Below, in pieces: positions 44,001 through 52,302 of a DNA stretch of 64,000 nt (position 1 is the first letter of the stretch; every line of letters starts with the position of its first letter). Both the position numbers and the translations under genes were made by a program. The stretch is from an uncultured Bacteroidales bacterium (GTDB lineage Bacteria > Bacteroidota > Bacteroidia > Bacteroidales > P3), in contig ONDE01000004.1 of NCBI GenBank assembly GCA_900316515.1, positions 57,667-121,666 on the forward strand, read 5' to 3'. The notes under the pieces are model-generated. The model saw nothing but the letters and a program-made list of their open reading frames with translations. It made no database searches and was not told where the DNA came from.

Positions 44001-44591
44001 GAGGCTGTGCCGTGGACATGGCAGGTTGTTGTCGACGCCGATCACAGTGGTGCTGCCACTATCACAGGTAGTGGTTACTATCAGAATAATCAGTCCGCTA
44101 CGATTGCCGTGGTTTATCCGCAGGCCGGCTGGACGTTCCTCGGTTGGATGGACAACAATGACGGTACCAACGCAATTTCGATCTACGACAACCCGTACAC
44201 TGTCAACGTTGACCAAGACATGCATTTCACCGCTGTCATGACCGACCTTGATACCGCCTTCATCCACGACACTACCATCATAACCGATACCCTCTACATC
44301 CACGACACCATCTATCTGCCGCTGCATTCCAACTTCTTCAACGACAACACCAGACAGTTTGACGAAGCCTTGCTTGGCGATGCCATCAACGCGAAGGTGT
44401 ATATCGATGCCAGCCAGATTGTGGTTGAGGATGCCGGTAAGTATGTGGTGCGCCTGTACGATGTCAACGGCCGTCTGCTCTCCACCAAGCAGGATGAGTT
44501 CTCGGCACTGCGCTTCGACGTGCTCTCGTCGGGTGCATACATGATCCGTATCGGTGAACATGTGACTCACAAGGTTGTCGTGATTAAATAA
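38055..44591 (+). CDS. Giant multidomain T9SS surface protein (InlB-type repeats, CUB-like, BspA-like LRRs)
   Basis: This 2178-aa protein starts with a signal peptide (residues about 14-32, ending ASAQ). Residues 33-1235 hold about 16 tandem modules of roughly 75 aa of the divergent InlB B-repeat type. Their pattern is GGxVxGxGxY, then TATPxxGYxFxxWTExGxxVST, then RxLVAxF. A CUB-like domain begins CYCRTQ (about 1238-1350) and contains DYVDIYDG. Leucine-rich repeats of BspA type follow (about 1365-1660; AFEGCNNMVRVNIPSSV, AFYYCSSLKDVELP). Then come another B-repeat-like unit, a jelly-roll domain (1745-1910, IYFFGFESESDVADWYGG), two final repeat units, and a T9SS type A sorting domain in the last 70 residues (YDVNGRLLS, GAYMIRIGEHVTHKVVVIK). 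Adhesion or matrix binding is likely. The near-identical repeats at DNA level invite recombination. Confidence 0.9.
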   Translation: MNTLFSFFKKSIGAVIMTVLLLPAVASAQYIITATPNNATMGSASGGGNFSLGQTFTLTATPNNGYEFVRWEWEGNDLGNDNPFMMEIDASLDPGTYAFVAVFRAIPRQYNLNIVVQPVADAGTVDGAGLRPGGNKVLTAEETNPQYHWVGWFTSAQGETAVELGYQYTLALASDTTVYARFERVPQQHTVSVSVTPNAQAGTATVNGGQQATLYENSMVNLVATPANSNITFQNWTLNGTVVSTEANYSFRLPAMDSDPTYVANFIDNTQNYTITINRNNNNGGTVTGGGVYTGGGTATVTANPATGYDFLGWVEGTDTVSRETSYTFQVNRARTLTAIFRHQPFTVSVSASPVAGGSVSGSGTYAEGSNVTLIATPNAGYNVKRWMEGNTQVAGAVTSYAIQNIQGNHNVVVEFVQVYNISVTADGNGTVTGGGQYNSGSSATVTATPASDHAFVNWTENGQQVSTSASYTFTVSGARTLVAHFVQQYNVALSANPTAGGTVSGAGNYNAGANVSISATPATGYQFVNWTEGNTIVSTSASYTINNISAARTLVANFSVKTYNITTISSPQNGGSVNGTGNYQHGADVTLTPVPANGYTFTAWFENGQQISTANPLHFTATADRNIEARFSQQTQYYTVNASCNPVEGGTITRSAEGPYASGISLTLTASPAQNYTFMNWTEGGQVVSTNAAYTFEVTGNRTLVANYNYQAPPVNVNVTVSPANSGSVTGAGQYASGSTVNLAATPANGYQFYRWTENGVIQGTSSTLSFTASMDRNLVAEFQQIINNYTITAVADPVAGGTVTGSGVYAQNTNVTLTATPNTNYNFLRWTKNGAEVSTSNQYSFPATENCTVTAVFEYVTPMRTIAAVASPTNGGTISGLGNGQFADGASVTLTATPNDNFTFNNWTENGTVVSTSAAYTFTVSGNRSLVANFTENVNTYTISATCAPANSGSVSGTGNYAAGVQASLSATAASGYTFVNWTENGTVVSQQNPYNFTVSGNRSLVANFQRQAGNYTVTVVVDPVGAGTTIGSGTYAEGVTAQLTANPATGYNFIGWYNGTQLVATAQNYSFTVVGNVTLYARFELQAINYTINATVNPANAGTVSGTGSYAEGASVTLTATANNNYQFLNWTENGQVVYRNAVYRFAALGNRNLVANFLANQTQDYTITVVPNTVEGGTVTGGGQYNDGDAVTLTATPATNYYFVGWSENGSIFSSAETYTFIANGDRNITGVFECYCRTQVVLDAGEGVVSDGSGNSNYLPNTNCSWLIRPAGADSVTLTFTSFATVQGSDYVDIYDGATTSAPRIGHFSGHSLPPAVTSSTGTMLVRFTTASTQTDQGWEATYSTGYNDNDYLEYSDGTKTIVVGCNPNVTSVRVPGRVVKIASRAFEGCNNMVRVNIPSSVDTIEDHAFYYCSSLKDVELPANMHYLGNYAFAGCSALQNVTLPNLDTIRPYTFYNCNALKRIEIPSSVKWIGTNAFRYCNAVYSLNIPASVDTVDSYAFANMSNLKFVTLNAGNKHFGSYAFSGNSIQLTNFNGTIADWMNITFGNGTSNPMSSSRNFALAGQIVTDLVIPEGVDTVNNYAFYNNNHIFTLTIASTIKHIGASSFYSLTGLERIYLNAPQSTVESNSFSGVNNQTPVVVPCEVLDSIRQAGWSIFTRFVGENVYILTLLPREGGIAKIISEPDCDNNTAVVEAIPGISFDFVSWSDGSTENPHTVVLYNDETIAPVFQRKDSDNRRIYFFGFESESDVADWYGGNEGANKWYLGDALSYEGDSSLYVSNDGGVNNNYSISSSPYIYTYVYLKDGVYDISFNWLAYGESSYDYMRVALIGDNVSISPTASGAIPVGGRLNLQSSWQYFERTAEIPTEGWYKMVFFWTSDGSVIHNPAPAVDNVYLEYKESWRLDRMTWPITVTVADDNAGYATGSGIYYYNDVVTIEAVPNDHYRFTRWNDGSTVNPRTIRIADYYGNEEPFVAYFEAVPWTWQVVVDADHSGAATITGSGYYQNNQSATIAVVYPQAGWTFLGWMDNNDGTNAISIYDNPYTVNVDQDMHFTAVMTDLDTAFIHDTTIITDTLYIHDTIYLPLHSNFFNDNTRQFDEALLGDAINAKVYIDASQIVVEDAGKYVVRLYDVNGRLLSTKQDEFSALRFDVLSSGAYMIRIGEHVTHKVVVIK

Positions 44592-44611
44592 CAGATTGCG
44601 ACAATAAACAG

Positions 44612-44650
44612 AACAAGGCCTGCACGGGAGTGCGGGCCTTGTTTTTTTTT
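44612..44650 (+). terminator. Intrinsic terminator after the giant protein gene
   Basis: AACAAGGCCTGCAC pairs with GTGCGGGCCTTGTT around GGGA, with one mismatch, followed by a T run. Confidence 0.9.
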
Positions 44651-44670
44651 ATTAAATCAGTTTTATTTCG

Positions 44671-44678
44671 TATATTTG
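44671..44678 (+). promoter_or_regulatory. -7 promoter element (TATATTTG) for carbamate kinase
   Basis: This matches TAnnTTTG 60 bp before the start codon and just after the terminator. Confidence 0.55.
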
Positions 44679-44738
44679 CATTTTCCTGTTTTGTGGCAGG
44701 GAACTATATTTGTCTGTAAACTAATAGAGTAGATTATA

Positions 44739-45674
44739 ATGAGAAAACTTGCAGTGGTGGCTTTCGGCGGCAATGCGTTGCTGCGCAGCGGCCAAAAGGG
44801 CACCTACGAAGAACAGCTCCAGAATGTGGAGAACACCTGCGAGAGCCTGTGCGCTCTGCTGAAACGCAACTATAATATCGTTATCGGACATGGCAACGGC
44901 CCCCAAGTGGGCAACGTGATGCTGCAGCACGAGGCCGGCAAACTGGTTGGTGTGCAGGCTATGCCGATGGACTACTGTGTGGCCGAGACGCAGGGCTCGA
45001 TAGCATACCTTATCGAGATGGGTCTGCGCAATGTGATGGCCCGCAACGATATCCAGCGTGACGTTGTTACACTGGTGACCCAGGTGGCCGTGAACAAACT
45101 CGACCCCATGTTCCAGAATCCCACCAAGCCCGTGGGTCCCTACTACACCAAGGAACAGGCCGAACAACTGGCTGCCGAGACAGGTGCCAAGTATAAAGAA
45201 GACCCCAAAGGCAACGGCTGGCGCAAGGTAGTGGCTTCGCCCAAGCCCACGCGCATCAACAACATCAAGGTCGTCAAGCAGCTTGCCTCGGCTGGCAACA
45301 TCGTCGTCACCGTGGGCGGCGGCGGCATACCCGTGGTTGAGGAGAGCGACCGTGTCACCGGTGTCGAGGCCGTCATTGACAAGGATCTTGCCAGCGCCCT
45401 CTGCGCCGTGGAGATTGGTGCCGACGAGTTCTACATCCTCACCGATGTGCCTAAGGTCTACATCAACTTCCGCAAGGAGAACGAGCAGGCCCTCGACACT
45501 ATCACCATCGCCCAGGCCAAGAAACTCCTCGAAGAGGGTCAGTTTGCCGAAGGCAGTATGGCTCCGAAGGTGCGTGCGGCCATCATGTTCGTCGAGCATG
45601 GCGGCAAGGAGTGCATCATCACCGAGGCCGGCCAGCTGGACAACCCCAACTGCGGAACAAGGATTGTCCGCTGA
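44739..45674 (+). CDS. arcC: Carbamate kinase
   Basis: This 311-aa amino-acid-kinase-fold enzyme makes ATP from carbamoyl phosphate. Motifs include FGGNALLRSGQKGTYEEQ (10-27), GHGNGPQVGNVMLQHE near 50, the central TVGGGGIPVVEE near 190 and DKDLASALCAVEIGADEFYILTD near 212. Length is normal. It is followed 119 bp later by ornithine carbamoyltransferase, the enzyme that produces its substrate in the catabolic direction, so the pair is probably for energy gain from citrulline. No arginine deiminase is present in the window. Confidence 0.95.
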   Translation: MRKLAVVAFGGNALLRSGQKGTYEEQLQNVENTCESLCALLKRNYNIVIGHGNGPQVGNVMLQHEAGKLVGVQAMPMDYCVAETQGSIAYLIEMGLRNVMARNDIQRDVVTLVTQVAVNKLDPMFQNPTKPVGPYYTKEQAEQLAAETGAKYKEDPKGNGWRKVVASPKPTRINNIKVVKQLASAGNIVVTVGGGGIPVVEESDRVTGVEAVIDKDLASALCAVEIGADEFYILTDVPKVYINFRKENEQALDTITIAQAKKLLEEGQFAEGSMAPKVRAAIMFVEHGGKECIITEAGQLDNPNCGTRIVR

Positions 45675-45793
45675 GCGAACAATTCTATTGCATGATTGTT
45701 TGATTGCGTGAATGTTTGAGTGGCTACGCAGTCAAATAATCAAAATAAAAAAATCAAGCATTAAAACAATTAAACAATTTAACAATAACAATT
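45675..45793. repeat. Octamer-type spacer between arcC and the OTC gene
   Basis: Left units include TTGTTTGA and TTGCGTGA. The right part contains A/C-rich 8-nt units such as ATTAAACA and ATTTAACA, roughly complementary to the left arm. It resembles the gcvH leader array at 14493. Confidence 0.55.
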
Positions 45794-46795
45794 ATGGCTT
45801 ACAATCTTAGAAACCGCAATTTCCTCAAGATCCTCGACTTCTCGCCGAAGGAGCTCAACTATCTGCTTGACTTGGCCCGCGACCTGAAGCGCGCCAAATA
45901 TGCTGGCACTGAGCAGCAGCACCTGAAGGGCAAGAACATCGCCCTCATTTTTGAGAAGACCTCGACCCGCACCCGCTGCGCCTTCGAGGTTGGCGCCAAA
46001 GATCAGGGTGCCCATGTGACCTACCTAGGTCCCACCGGCAGCCAGATTGGCATCAAGGAGAGCATGAAAGACACCGCCCGTGTGCTGGGTCGCATGTTCG
46101 ACGGTATCGAGTACCGTGGCTTTGACCAGGCTACTGTTGAGGAGCTGGCCGAATACGCCGGTGTTCCCGTGTGGAACGGCCTTACCGCTGAGGCTCACCC
46201 CACCCAGATCCTTGCCGACTTCCTCACCATCCAGGAGCATACCGACAAGCCCCTCAACCAGGTGAAGTTCGCCTATATCGGCGATGCCCGCTACAACATG
46301 GGTAACAGTCTGATGGTCGGCGGTGTTAAGATGGGTATGGATATTCGCATCATCGCCCCCAAGAAACTCCAGCCTGCCAAGGAACTCATCAAGAAGTGCC
46401 AGGAGATCGCCAAAGAGACCGGCGCCAAGCTCACCGTCACCGACGACGTCGAGAAGGGCGTGAAGGGCCTCGACTTCATCTACACCGACATCTGGGTGTC
46501 GATGGGCGAACCCGACAGCGTGTGGAAAGAGCGCATCAAGATGCTGATGCCCTACCAGGTCAACGCTGCCCTGATGAAAAAGACCGGCAACCCGAAGTGC
46601 AAATTCATGCACTGCCTGCCCGCATACCACAATCTGGAGACTAAGGCTGGCCGCGACGTGCACGAGAAGTTCGGTCTGAACGGCATTGAGGTCACCGAGG
46701 ATGTGTTCGAGAGTGAGAACAGCATCGTCTTCGACGAGGCCGAGAACCGCATGCACACCATCAAGGCAGTCATGGTTGCCACCCTGGGCGACTAA
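45794..46795 (+). CDS. argF: Ornithine carbamoyltransferase
   Basis: This 333-aa enzyme interconverts ornithine plus carbamoyl phosphate with citrulline. It has [16 protein letters not shown] (53-68) for carbamoyl phosphate binding, HPTQ near 135, DIWVSMGE near 233 and HCLPAYH near 273 with the catalytic cysteine. Length and motifs fit the long ArcB/ArgF type with the SMG loop for ornithine, not the N-acetylornithine enzyme that many Bacteroidetes use for arginine synthesis. Together with the neighbouring carbamate kinase this suggests a catabolic ArcB role; I use argF as the family symbol only. Confidence 0.93.
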   Translation: MAYNLRNRNFLKILDFSPKELNYLLDLARDLKRAKYAGTEQQHLKGKNIALIFEKTSTRTRCAFEVGAKDQGAHVTYLGPTGSQIGIKESMKDTARVLGRMFDGIEYRGFDQATVEELAEYAGVPVWNGLTAEAHPTQILADFLTIQEHTDKPLNQVKFAYIGDARYNMGNSLMVGGVKMGMDIRIIAPKKLQPAKELIKKCQEIAKETGAKLTVTDDVEKGVKGLDFIYTDIWVSMGEPDSVWKERIKMLMPYQVNAALMKKTGNPKCKFMHCLPAYHNLETKAGRDVHEKFGLNGIEVTEDVFESENSIVFDEAENRMHTIKAVMVATLGD

Positions 46796-46802
46796 TTCTA
46801 AT

Positions 46803-46908
46803 GCCGAATATTGAATGTTGAATTTTGAAAGGTTTAGCACCTTTCGAAATTCAACATTCCTTTTCAGCATTGCTTGAAATTCAACATTCACAATTCATAA
46901 TTAATCAA
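46803..46908. repeat. Heptamer-type inverted spacer after the OTC gene
   Basis: Left units GAATATT, GAATGTT, GAATTTT and GAAAGGT are followed by complementary right units (AAATTCA, ACATTCC) and a second right block (ATTCAAC, ATTCACA, ATTCATA). The two arms can form a hairpin with loop near 46836. Confidence 0.7.
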
Positions 46909-46910
46909 CT

Positions 46911-48104
46911 GTGTGGTTTACTAACTTACTAACCAGTGGCGGTGTGGGCACTACTGTGCTGATGCTGTCCATCTCCATTTTCGCCGGATTGTTACTCGGC
47001 CGACTTAAACTCAAAGGCGTCACCCTCGGTATCACATGGGTGCTCTTCGTGGGAATCCTTTTGAGTGCCTTCGGTATCACCTGCAACCACGACATGCTCC
47101 ACATCATCAAGGAGTTCGGCCTGATACTCTTTGTTACAGCCGTAGGCCTGCAGGTGGGACCCGGTTTCTTCCGTACCTTCAAGAAAGGAGGCCTCGCGCT
47201 CAACCTTGTGGCGCTGGCCAATGTCGCCCTTGGTGTCGTTATCACGGTAATCATCGCCAAGCTGGCCGATGAAAGCCTCTTCGATATGGCTGGAGTATAC
47301 ACTGGTGCTGTCACCAACACCCCCGGTCTTTCGGCTGCCCAGCAGGCTGTACGCGACCTCGGGATGACCGATGCTGCCGACCGTCTAGCCAACGGCTACG
47401 CTGTGGCATACCCCTTGGCCGTTGTGGGTATGATTCTCACCTGCATCATACTCCGTCCGCTTTGCCGTATCGACCTCAAAAACGAGCCCGACACTGAGGG
47501 CTCTGTTCCTGCTACAGTCGAAAAGAAAGCAACCCCTACCAGCCAACGCCACAAAGTGAACCTCATTCCCATCTTCGTTATCATTGCCGTGGGCATCATT
47601 ATAGGTTCCATCCCCATTCCTGTCGGCATGTCGGCCCCCGTCAAGCTTGGTTTGGCAGGCGGTCCGCTGGTTGCCGCGCTCATTGGCAGCTGGCTCGGTG
47701 TCAAGAAAGGCTGGTTCACAACCGACTTCACCGACTCGCACGGCGTGTGGATGCTCCGTGAAGTGGGTATTGCACTCTTCCTGGCAGGCGTGGGTCTTGG
47801 TGCCGGAGGCAGCTTCGTCTCCACCATACAGGCAGGCGGTTACATGTGGATCCTCTATGGTTTCATCATTACCGTAGTGCCGCCCATCATCCTCGGCCTC
47901 TTCTGCCGCCTGGTGCTGAAAACCAACTACTACACCCTCATGGGTGTCATCGGCGGCATGCACACCGACCCGCCGACGCTGGCCTTTGCCAACACCGTGG
48001 CTCCAGATGGTTGCAAGCTGCCCAACACAGGCTATGCCACCGTCTACCCGCTTACCATGTTCCTCCGTATCTTCACGGCACAACTATTGGTTTTGATGGC
48101 ATGA
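46911..48104 (+). CDS. AspT/YidE-type putative transporter
   Basis: This 397-aa protein has about ten hydrophobic segments arranged in two halves, with a soluble loop near residues 180-215. The patterns LGITWVLFVGILLSAFGI, GLILFVTAVGLQVGPGFF, TGAVTNTPGLSAAQQA and the repeat GIALFLAGVGLGAGGSFV belong to the aspartate:alanine exchanger / YidE-YbjL family. It lacks the TrkA-C domains found in longer members. The start is GTG at 46911, directly after the spacer repeat. Its position after carbamate kinase and OTC suggests an amino-acid exchanger, for example citrulline/ornithine, but this is inference. Its TGA overlaps the next ATG (ATGA). Confidence 0.82.
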   Translation: MWFTNLLTSGGVGTTVLMLSISIFAGLLLGRLKLKGVTLGITWVLFVGILLSAFGITCNHDMLHIIKEFGLILFVTAVGLQVGPGFFRTFKKGGLALNLVALANVALGVVITVIIAKLADESLFDMAGVYTGAVTNTPGLSAAQQAVRDLGMTDAADRLANGYAVAYPLAVVGMILTCIILRPLCRIDLKNEPDTEGSVPATVEKKATPTSQRHKVNLIPIFVIIAVGIIIGSIPIPVGMSAPVKLGLAGGPLVAALIGSWLGVKKGWFTTDFTDSHGVWMLREVGIALFLAGVGLGAGGSFVSTIQAGGYMWILYGFIITVVPPIILGLFCRLVLKTNYYTLMGVIGGMHTDPPTLAFANTVAPDGCKLPNTGYATVYPLTMFLRIFTAQLLVLMA

Positions 48105-49378
48105 AGAAAACTCTCCTTATGGCAGCGATGCTTCTTGTGTCGCTGCCTTTCGCTTTCTCGCAAGACAGCAATCGCGTCACCATCAAGCCCTATGGCTTCA
48201 TTCGAAACTATCTGACTTTCGACAGCCGTAAGACCTATACCGTCATCGGCGGCGAGTACAATATGCAGCCCTACGATATCGATACCGTAGATGGCGTGGA
48301 TCTCAACGATGTGGCTTCGATGCAGCTGCAGGCACTGACTTCGCGCTTCGGTGTGGCTATAACAGGTCCGAAAGTAGGTGAGTGGAATACCAGCGGCAAG
48401 TTGGAAGGCGACTTCGGCGGTTTCGGCAGCAACAACACTGTGCTACGTCTTCGTCTGGCCTACCTCAAGCTGAACCGTGGAGCCAGCGAGTTGTTGGTCG
48501 GTCAGGATTGGCATCCGCTCTCGGGCGACATCATGCCCGAGGTCCTCGGTATGGCTGCCGGCGCGCCGTTCCGTCCGCACAGTCGCACGCCGCAAGTGCG
48601 CGCCACCATGTACTCCGGTGCCATTGGTTTCACTGCGGCTTTGATGTGGCAACTGCAGTATATGAACAACGGCCCTGTTTCTGCCTCCAATCCTGCCAGC
48701 ACTGCCAGCACGGATTTTGCCCACCGTGCCCTATGGCCCGAAGCATTTATTGGCGCCAACCTTAAGTGTGGCGTACTATATATGCAGCTTGGTGTCGACG
48801 CACAACTGCTACGTCCTCGCACACATGCCGTCATTGGTGGCACAATGATGAAGGTCGACGAAACAGTAGCTTCGCTCACACCCACGCTATATGCGCAGAT
48901 GGTGGGTGACATCTGGAGCATAAAGTTCCGCACCCTGCTTGCACAGAACACCAGCCACCTTAACCAGCTCGTCGGCTATGCCGTAACCGGCGTTGCTCCC
49001 GATGGCTCCTGGCAGTACAGCCCCATGAACGCTACCATCAGTTACCTCAACGTCTCGCTGGGCAACCGCTACCGCGCCAACCTCTTCCTCGGCTACATGA
49101 AGAATCTTGGGGCAGGGGAGTCCCTTTGGCTCGACCTAGCCACCAACGATTACCATATTTACATGAAAGGTGGCGAGCAGTTCACCCACCTCAACAGCGT
49201 TTGGCGCATCGCACCCTCGTTCAGCTACAACCTGAAGGCTTTCAACCTAGGCCTCGAGTACGAAGTAACCGCATGCACCTATGGCGACATCGGCGACCAC
49301 GGACAGGTGCTCCTCAACGACAACCTCCGCAACGTGACTAACCACCGAGTGTGTCTGTTGGTGAAATATAACTTCTAA
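48101..49378 (+). CDS. Outer-membrane porin-like protein, 425 aa
   Basis: I set the start at ATG 48101, which overlaps the transporter stop as ATGA and gives a good signal peptide (MKKTLLMAAMLLVSLPFAFS, then QDSN). The mature protein is an antiparallel beta-barrel type with many amphipathic strands (VTIKPYGFIRNYLTFDS, LRLRLAYLKLNRGASELLVGQDWHPL) and a terminal aromatic residue (VCLLVKYNF), as required for Bam-dependent insertion. It resembles DcaP-like porins of Bacteroidetes. Translational coupling to the AspT-like transporter suggests that it supplies the same solute across the outer membrane. It ends at a bidirectional terminator. Confidence 0.82.
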   Translation: MKKTLLMAAMLLVSLPFAFSQDSNRVTIKPYGFIRNYLTFDSRKTYTVIGGEYNMQPYDIDTVDGVDLNDVASMQLQALTSRFGVAITGPKVGEWNTSGKLEGDFGGFGSNNTVLRLRLAYLKLNRGASELLVGQDWHPLSGDIMPEVLGMAAGAPFRPHSRTPQVRATMYSGAIGFTAALMWQLQYMNNGPVSASNPASTASTDFAHRALWPEAFIGANLKCGVLYMQLGVDAQLLRPRTHAVIGGTMMKVDETVASLTPTLYAQMVGDIWSIKFRTLLAQNTSHLNQLVGYAVTGVAPDGSWQYSPMNATISYLNVSLGNRYRANLFLGYMKNLGAGESLWLDLATNDYHIYMKGGEQFTHLNSVWRIAPSFSYNLKAFNLGLEYEVTACTYGDIGDHGQVLLNDNLRNVTNHRVCLLVKYNF

Positions 49379-49380
49379 AG

Positions 49381-49411
49381 AAAAAGCCGTGGGTTGAACC
49401 ACGGCTTTTTT
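49381..49411. terminator. Bidirectional terminator between the porin gene and valS
   Basis: AAAAAGCCGTGG pairs with CCACGGCTTTTT around GTTGAA, with an A run on the left and a T run on the right. Confidence 0.92.
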
Positions 49412-49431
49412 GTTCATTATCAGCTCGTGGG

Positions 49432-52107
49432 TTACCCCAGAGCTTCTATCTGCGCCTTGAGGGCTGCAATCTTGGTTTCTGCGTCGCGCTGCTTGTTGCG
49501 CTCTTTCTCGATGACTGCCGCGGGGGCGCCATTGACGAACTTCTCGTTCGAGAGTTTTTTCATCACACTGGCCAGGAAGCCTTCGGCATACTTCAAGTCA
49601 TCTTGCAGCTTCTTCAGCTCGGCTTCGCGGTCCACATTCTGCGGCATCGGTACATAGCATTCTGCAGTGCCCACCATAAAGCTCAACGCACCCACAGGCT
49701 TCTCCGTTACTGCCTTGATGTCGCTCACGTTGCCTAACTTCTTGATTATCCCTTCGAAGCGGCTCACGTTGAAGCGCTCGTCTTTGGCAATATAGCTCAC
49801 CTCCAGCATCTCCTTCGGTGAGAGATTGCGTGTGTTGCGAATGTTGCGCACACCGGCGATAACCTCGCGGGCCGTGTCGAACTCGTCGAGCATGCGCTGG
49901 TCGTAGAAGACGCTGTGCGGCGCATGCTGGTTCATGATGCTGTAGTTGGCGTTGATGAAGGCGGCCTTTTCGTCGTCCTTGCCGGCGGTCTGCAGCGCGT
50001 GCCATATCTCTTCTGTCACGAAAGGCATGAATGGGTGCAGTATCAGCATCAGGCGGCTGAAGATGGATACGGTGGCATCGTAGGTCTCGCGGTCGATGGC
50101 GGCGCCGTGGGCGGGCTTCACCATCTCGAGATACCACGAGCAGAAGTCATCCCAGGCCAGCTTGTAGCTCGCCATCAGGGCCTCGCTCAGGCGGTACTGG
50201 TCGAAGTCTTTCTCTATCTCTTCAAGCACTTGCGCCATACGCTGTTCCATCCACTGGACGGCTACGGCGTTCTCCTGGCTCTGCTGTCCGTCGCCTATTT
50301 GCCAGCCCAACACCAGTCGCAGGGCGTTCCACAGTTTGTTGCTGAAGTTGCGGCCCTGTTCGCAGATGGCCTCGTCGAAGGGCAGGTCGTTGCCTGCAGG
50401 AGCGGTGAGGAGCATTCCCATACGCACACCGTCGGCGCCGTATTTCTCCATCAGCTCGATGGGGTCGGGGCTGTTGCCTAGCTGCTTGCTCATCTTGCGG
50501 CCCAATTTGTCGCGCACTATGCCGGTGAAGTAGACATTGTGGAACGGCACATCGTTCATATACTCCTCGCCGGCCATAATCATGCGTGCCACCCAGAAGA
50601 AGATGATGTCGGGGGCGGTGATAAGGTCGGCAGTGGGGTAGTAGTATTTTATCTCTTTATTGCCGGGGTTGCTTATGCCGTCAAAGAGCGAGATGGGCCA
50701 CAGCCAGCTGCTGAACCAAGTGTCCAGCACATCCTCGTCCTGACGGAGTGCTCCAGTGTAGTTGTATTTCTCGGCGGCAACCTTCTTGGCCTCTTCTTCG
50801 TTCAGCGCCACGATGGTCTCCACTTTGCCGTCTACATCGAGATACCATGCCGGTATGCGGTGCCCCCACCACAGCTGGCGGCTGATGCACCAGTCCTTGA
50901 TGTTCTCCAGCCAGTGACGGTAGGTGTTCTTGAATTTTGCTGGGTGGAACTTTATGGTGTCGTTCTCGACCACCTCGAGGGCGCGCTTGGCCATATCGTC
51001 CATCTTCAGGAACCACTGGGCGCTCAGTTTCGGCTCGATGACGGCGTCGGTGCGCTCCGAGTGGCCCACCTTGTTGGTGTAGTCTTCGGTCTTCTCCACC
51101 AGGCCGGCATCCTCAAGGTCTTTCATGATGGCCTTGCGACAGGCGAAGCGGTCCATGCCTGCATACTTGCCACCGTGCTCGTTGAGCGTGCCGTTGTCGT
51201 TGAAGATGTCTATGCTCTCCAGGCCGTATTTCATGCCGAGGTTGTAGTCGTTGATGTCGTGTGCCGGGGTGATTTTCAGCGCACCGGTGCCGAACTCGCG
51301 GTCCACATATTCGTCCATGATTATGGGCACCACGCGTCCCACGCCGGGGACAATGACGCGTTTCCCTTTGAGCCACTGGTAGCGTTCGTCCTCGGGATGC
51401 ACACACACCGCTGTGTCGCCCATGATCGTCTCGGGGCGGGTGGTGGCGACGACGATATATTTATCCTCGCCCTCGACATAGTATTTCAGGTAGAAGAGTT
51501 TTCCGTGACTCTCCTTGTAGATGACCTCCTCGTCGCTCACTGCCGTCAGTGCCTGAGGGTCCCAGTTCACCATGCGTACTCCGCGGTAGATGAGGCCCTT
51601 GTTGTACAGGTCCACGAATACCCGCATCACGCTCTCATAGCGCACCTCGTCCATCGTGAACGCCGTGCGGTCCCAGTCGCAGCTGGCGCCCAGCTTGCGC
51701 AGTTGCTTCAGAATGATGCCGCCATACTGCTCCTTCCATTCCCATGCGTATTTGAGGAACTCATCGCGCGTAAGGCTGCGTTTGTCGATGCCGCGTTCGG
51801 CCAGCATCTTCACCACCTTGGCTTCGGTGGCAATCGAGGCGTGGTCCGTGCCGGGCACCCAGCATGCATTCTTGCCCTGCATCCGTGCGCGGCGCACCAG
51901 CACATCCTGGATGGTGTTGTTGAGCATGTGGCCCATGTGCAACACGCCCGTCACATTGGGCGGCGGAATTACGATAGTGTAGGGCACGCGGTGGTCGGGC
52001 TCCGAGTGGAAGAGCTTCTTGTCAAGCCAAAACTGATACCATTTCTCCTCAACTGCACGAGGATCGTATTTCGATGCTATCTCCATAGTGGTTTTATTGT
52101 TATTCAT
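49432..52107 (-). CDS. valS: Valyl-tRNA synthetase
   Basis: This class I synthetase charges tRNA-Val. Its frame is open far upstream to 52347, but the family N-terminus ([20 protein letters not shown]) and the -7 element at 52201 show that translation starts at ATG 52107 ([12 protein letters not shown]) or 52086. The HIGH motif is HMGHMLN, and the KMSKS loop reads [12 protein letters not shown]. The CP1 editing domain and anticodon-binding domain are present, as is the C-terminal coiled-coil arm ([18 protein letters not shown]...[14 protein letters not shown]). The length of about 891 aa is normal. Confidence 0.95.
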   Translation of the reverse strand: MNNNKTTMEIASKYDPRAVEEKWYQFWLDKKLFHSEPDHRVPYTIVIPPPNVTGVLHMGHMLNNTIQDVLVRRARMQGKNACWVPGTDHASIATEAKVVKMLAERGIDKRSLTRDEFLKYAWEWKEQYGGIILKQLRKLGASCDWDRTAFTMDEVRYESVMRVFVDLYNKGLIYRGVRMVNWDPQALTAVSDEEVIYKESHGKLFYLKYYVEGEDKYIVVATTRPETIMGDTAVCVHPEDERYQWLKGKRVIVPGVGRVVPIIMDEYVDREFGTGALKITPAHDINDYNLGMKYGLESIDIFNDNGTLNEHGGKYAGMDRFACRKAIMKDLEDAGLVEKTEDYTNKVGHSERTDAVIEPKLSAQWFLKMDDMAKRALEVVENDTIKFHPAKFKNTYRHWLENIKDWCISRQLWWGHRIPAWYLDVDGKVETIVALNEEEAKKVAAEKYNYTGALRQDEDVLDTWFSSWLWPISLFDGISNPGNKEIKYYYPTADLITAPDIIFFWVARMIMAGEEYMNDVPFHNVYFTGIVRDKLGRKMSKQLGNSPDPIELMEKYGADGVRMGMLLTAPAGNDLPFDEAICEQGRNFSNKLWNALRLVLGWQIGDGQQSQENAVAVQWMEQRMAQVLEEIEKDFDQYRLSEALMASYKLAWDDFCSWYLEMVKPAHGAAIDRETYDATVSIFSRLMLILHPFMPFVTEEIWHALQTAGKDDEKAAFINANYSIMNQHAPHSVFYDQRMLDEFDTAREVIAGVRNIRNTRNLSPKEMLEVSYIAKDERFNVSRFEGIIKKLGNVSDIKAVTEKPVGALSFMVGTAECYVPMPQNVDREAELKKLQDDLKYAEGFLASVMKKLSNEKFVNGAPAAVIEKERNKQRDAETKIAALKAQIEALG

Positions 52108-52200
52108 TTCCTTCACATTAACTGCCATCTGCTGACAGCTAACCGCTTTCTGTCTGTAAACGCGCCATATACGCATGTGCGCGTACATCTTTTCGCGTTG

Positions 52201-52208
52201 CAAAGATA
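52201..52208 (-). promoter_or_regulatory. -7 promoter element (TATCTTTG) for valS
   Basis: On the minus strand this lies 94 bp before ATG 52107 and inside the artificially long open frame, which supports the shorter start. Confidence 0.6.
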
Positions 52209-52302
52209 CAACCTTTTCCCCAACTGTGCAAGAATTATTTTTCCTCTTTGTGGTACAATTATTTCCCCCCAGCGACGTTATTGAAAAAAAACATACAGTT
52301 AT

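Noticed and set aside
41709..44570. A 953-aa open frame on the minus strand opposite the giant surface protein
   Set aside because: It is the antisense shadow of a C-ending-codon-biased gene. It has no domain, and the + strand frame has a signal peptide, known domains and a sorting domain.
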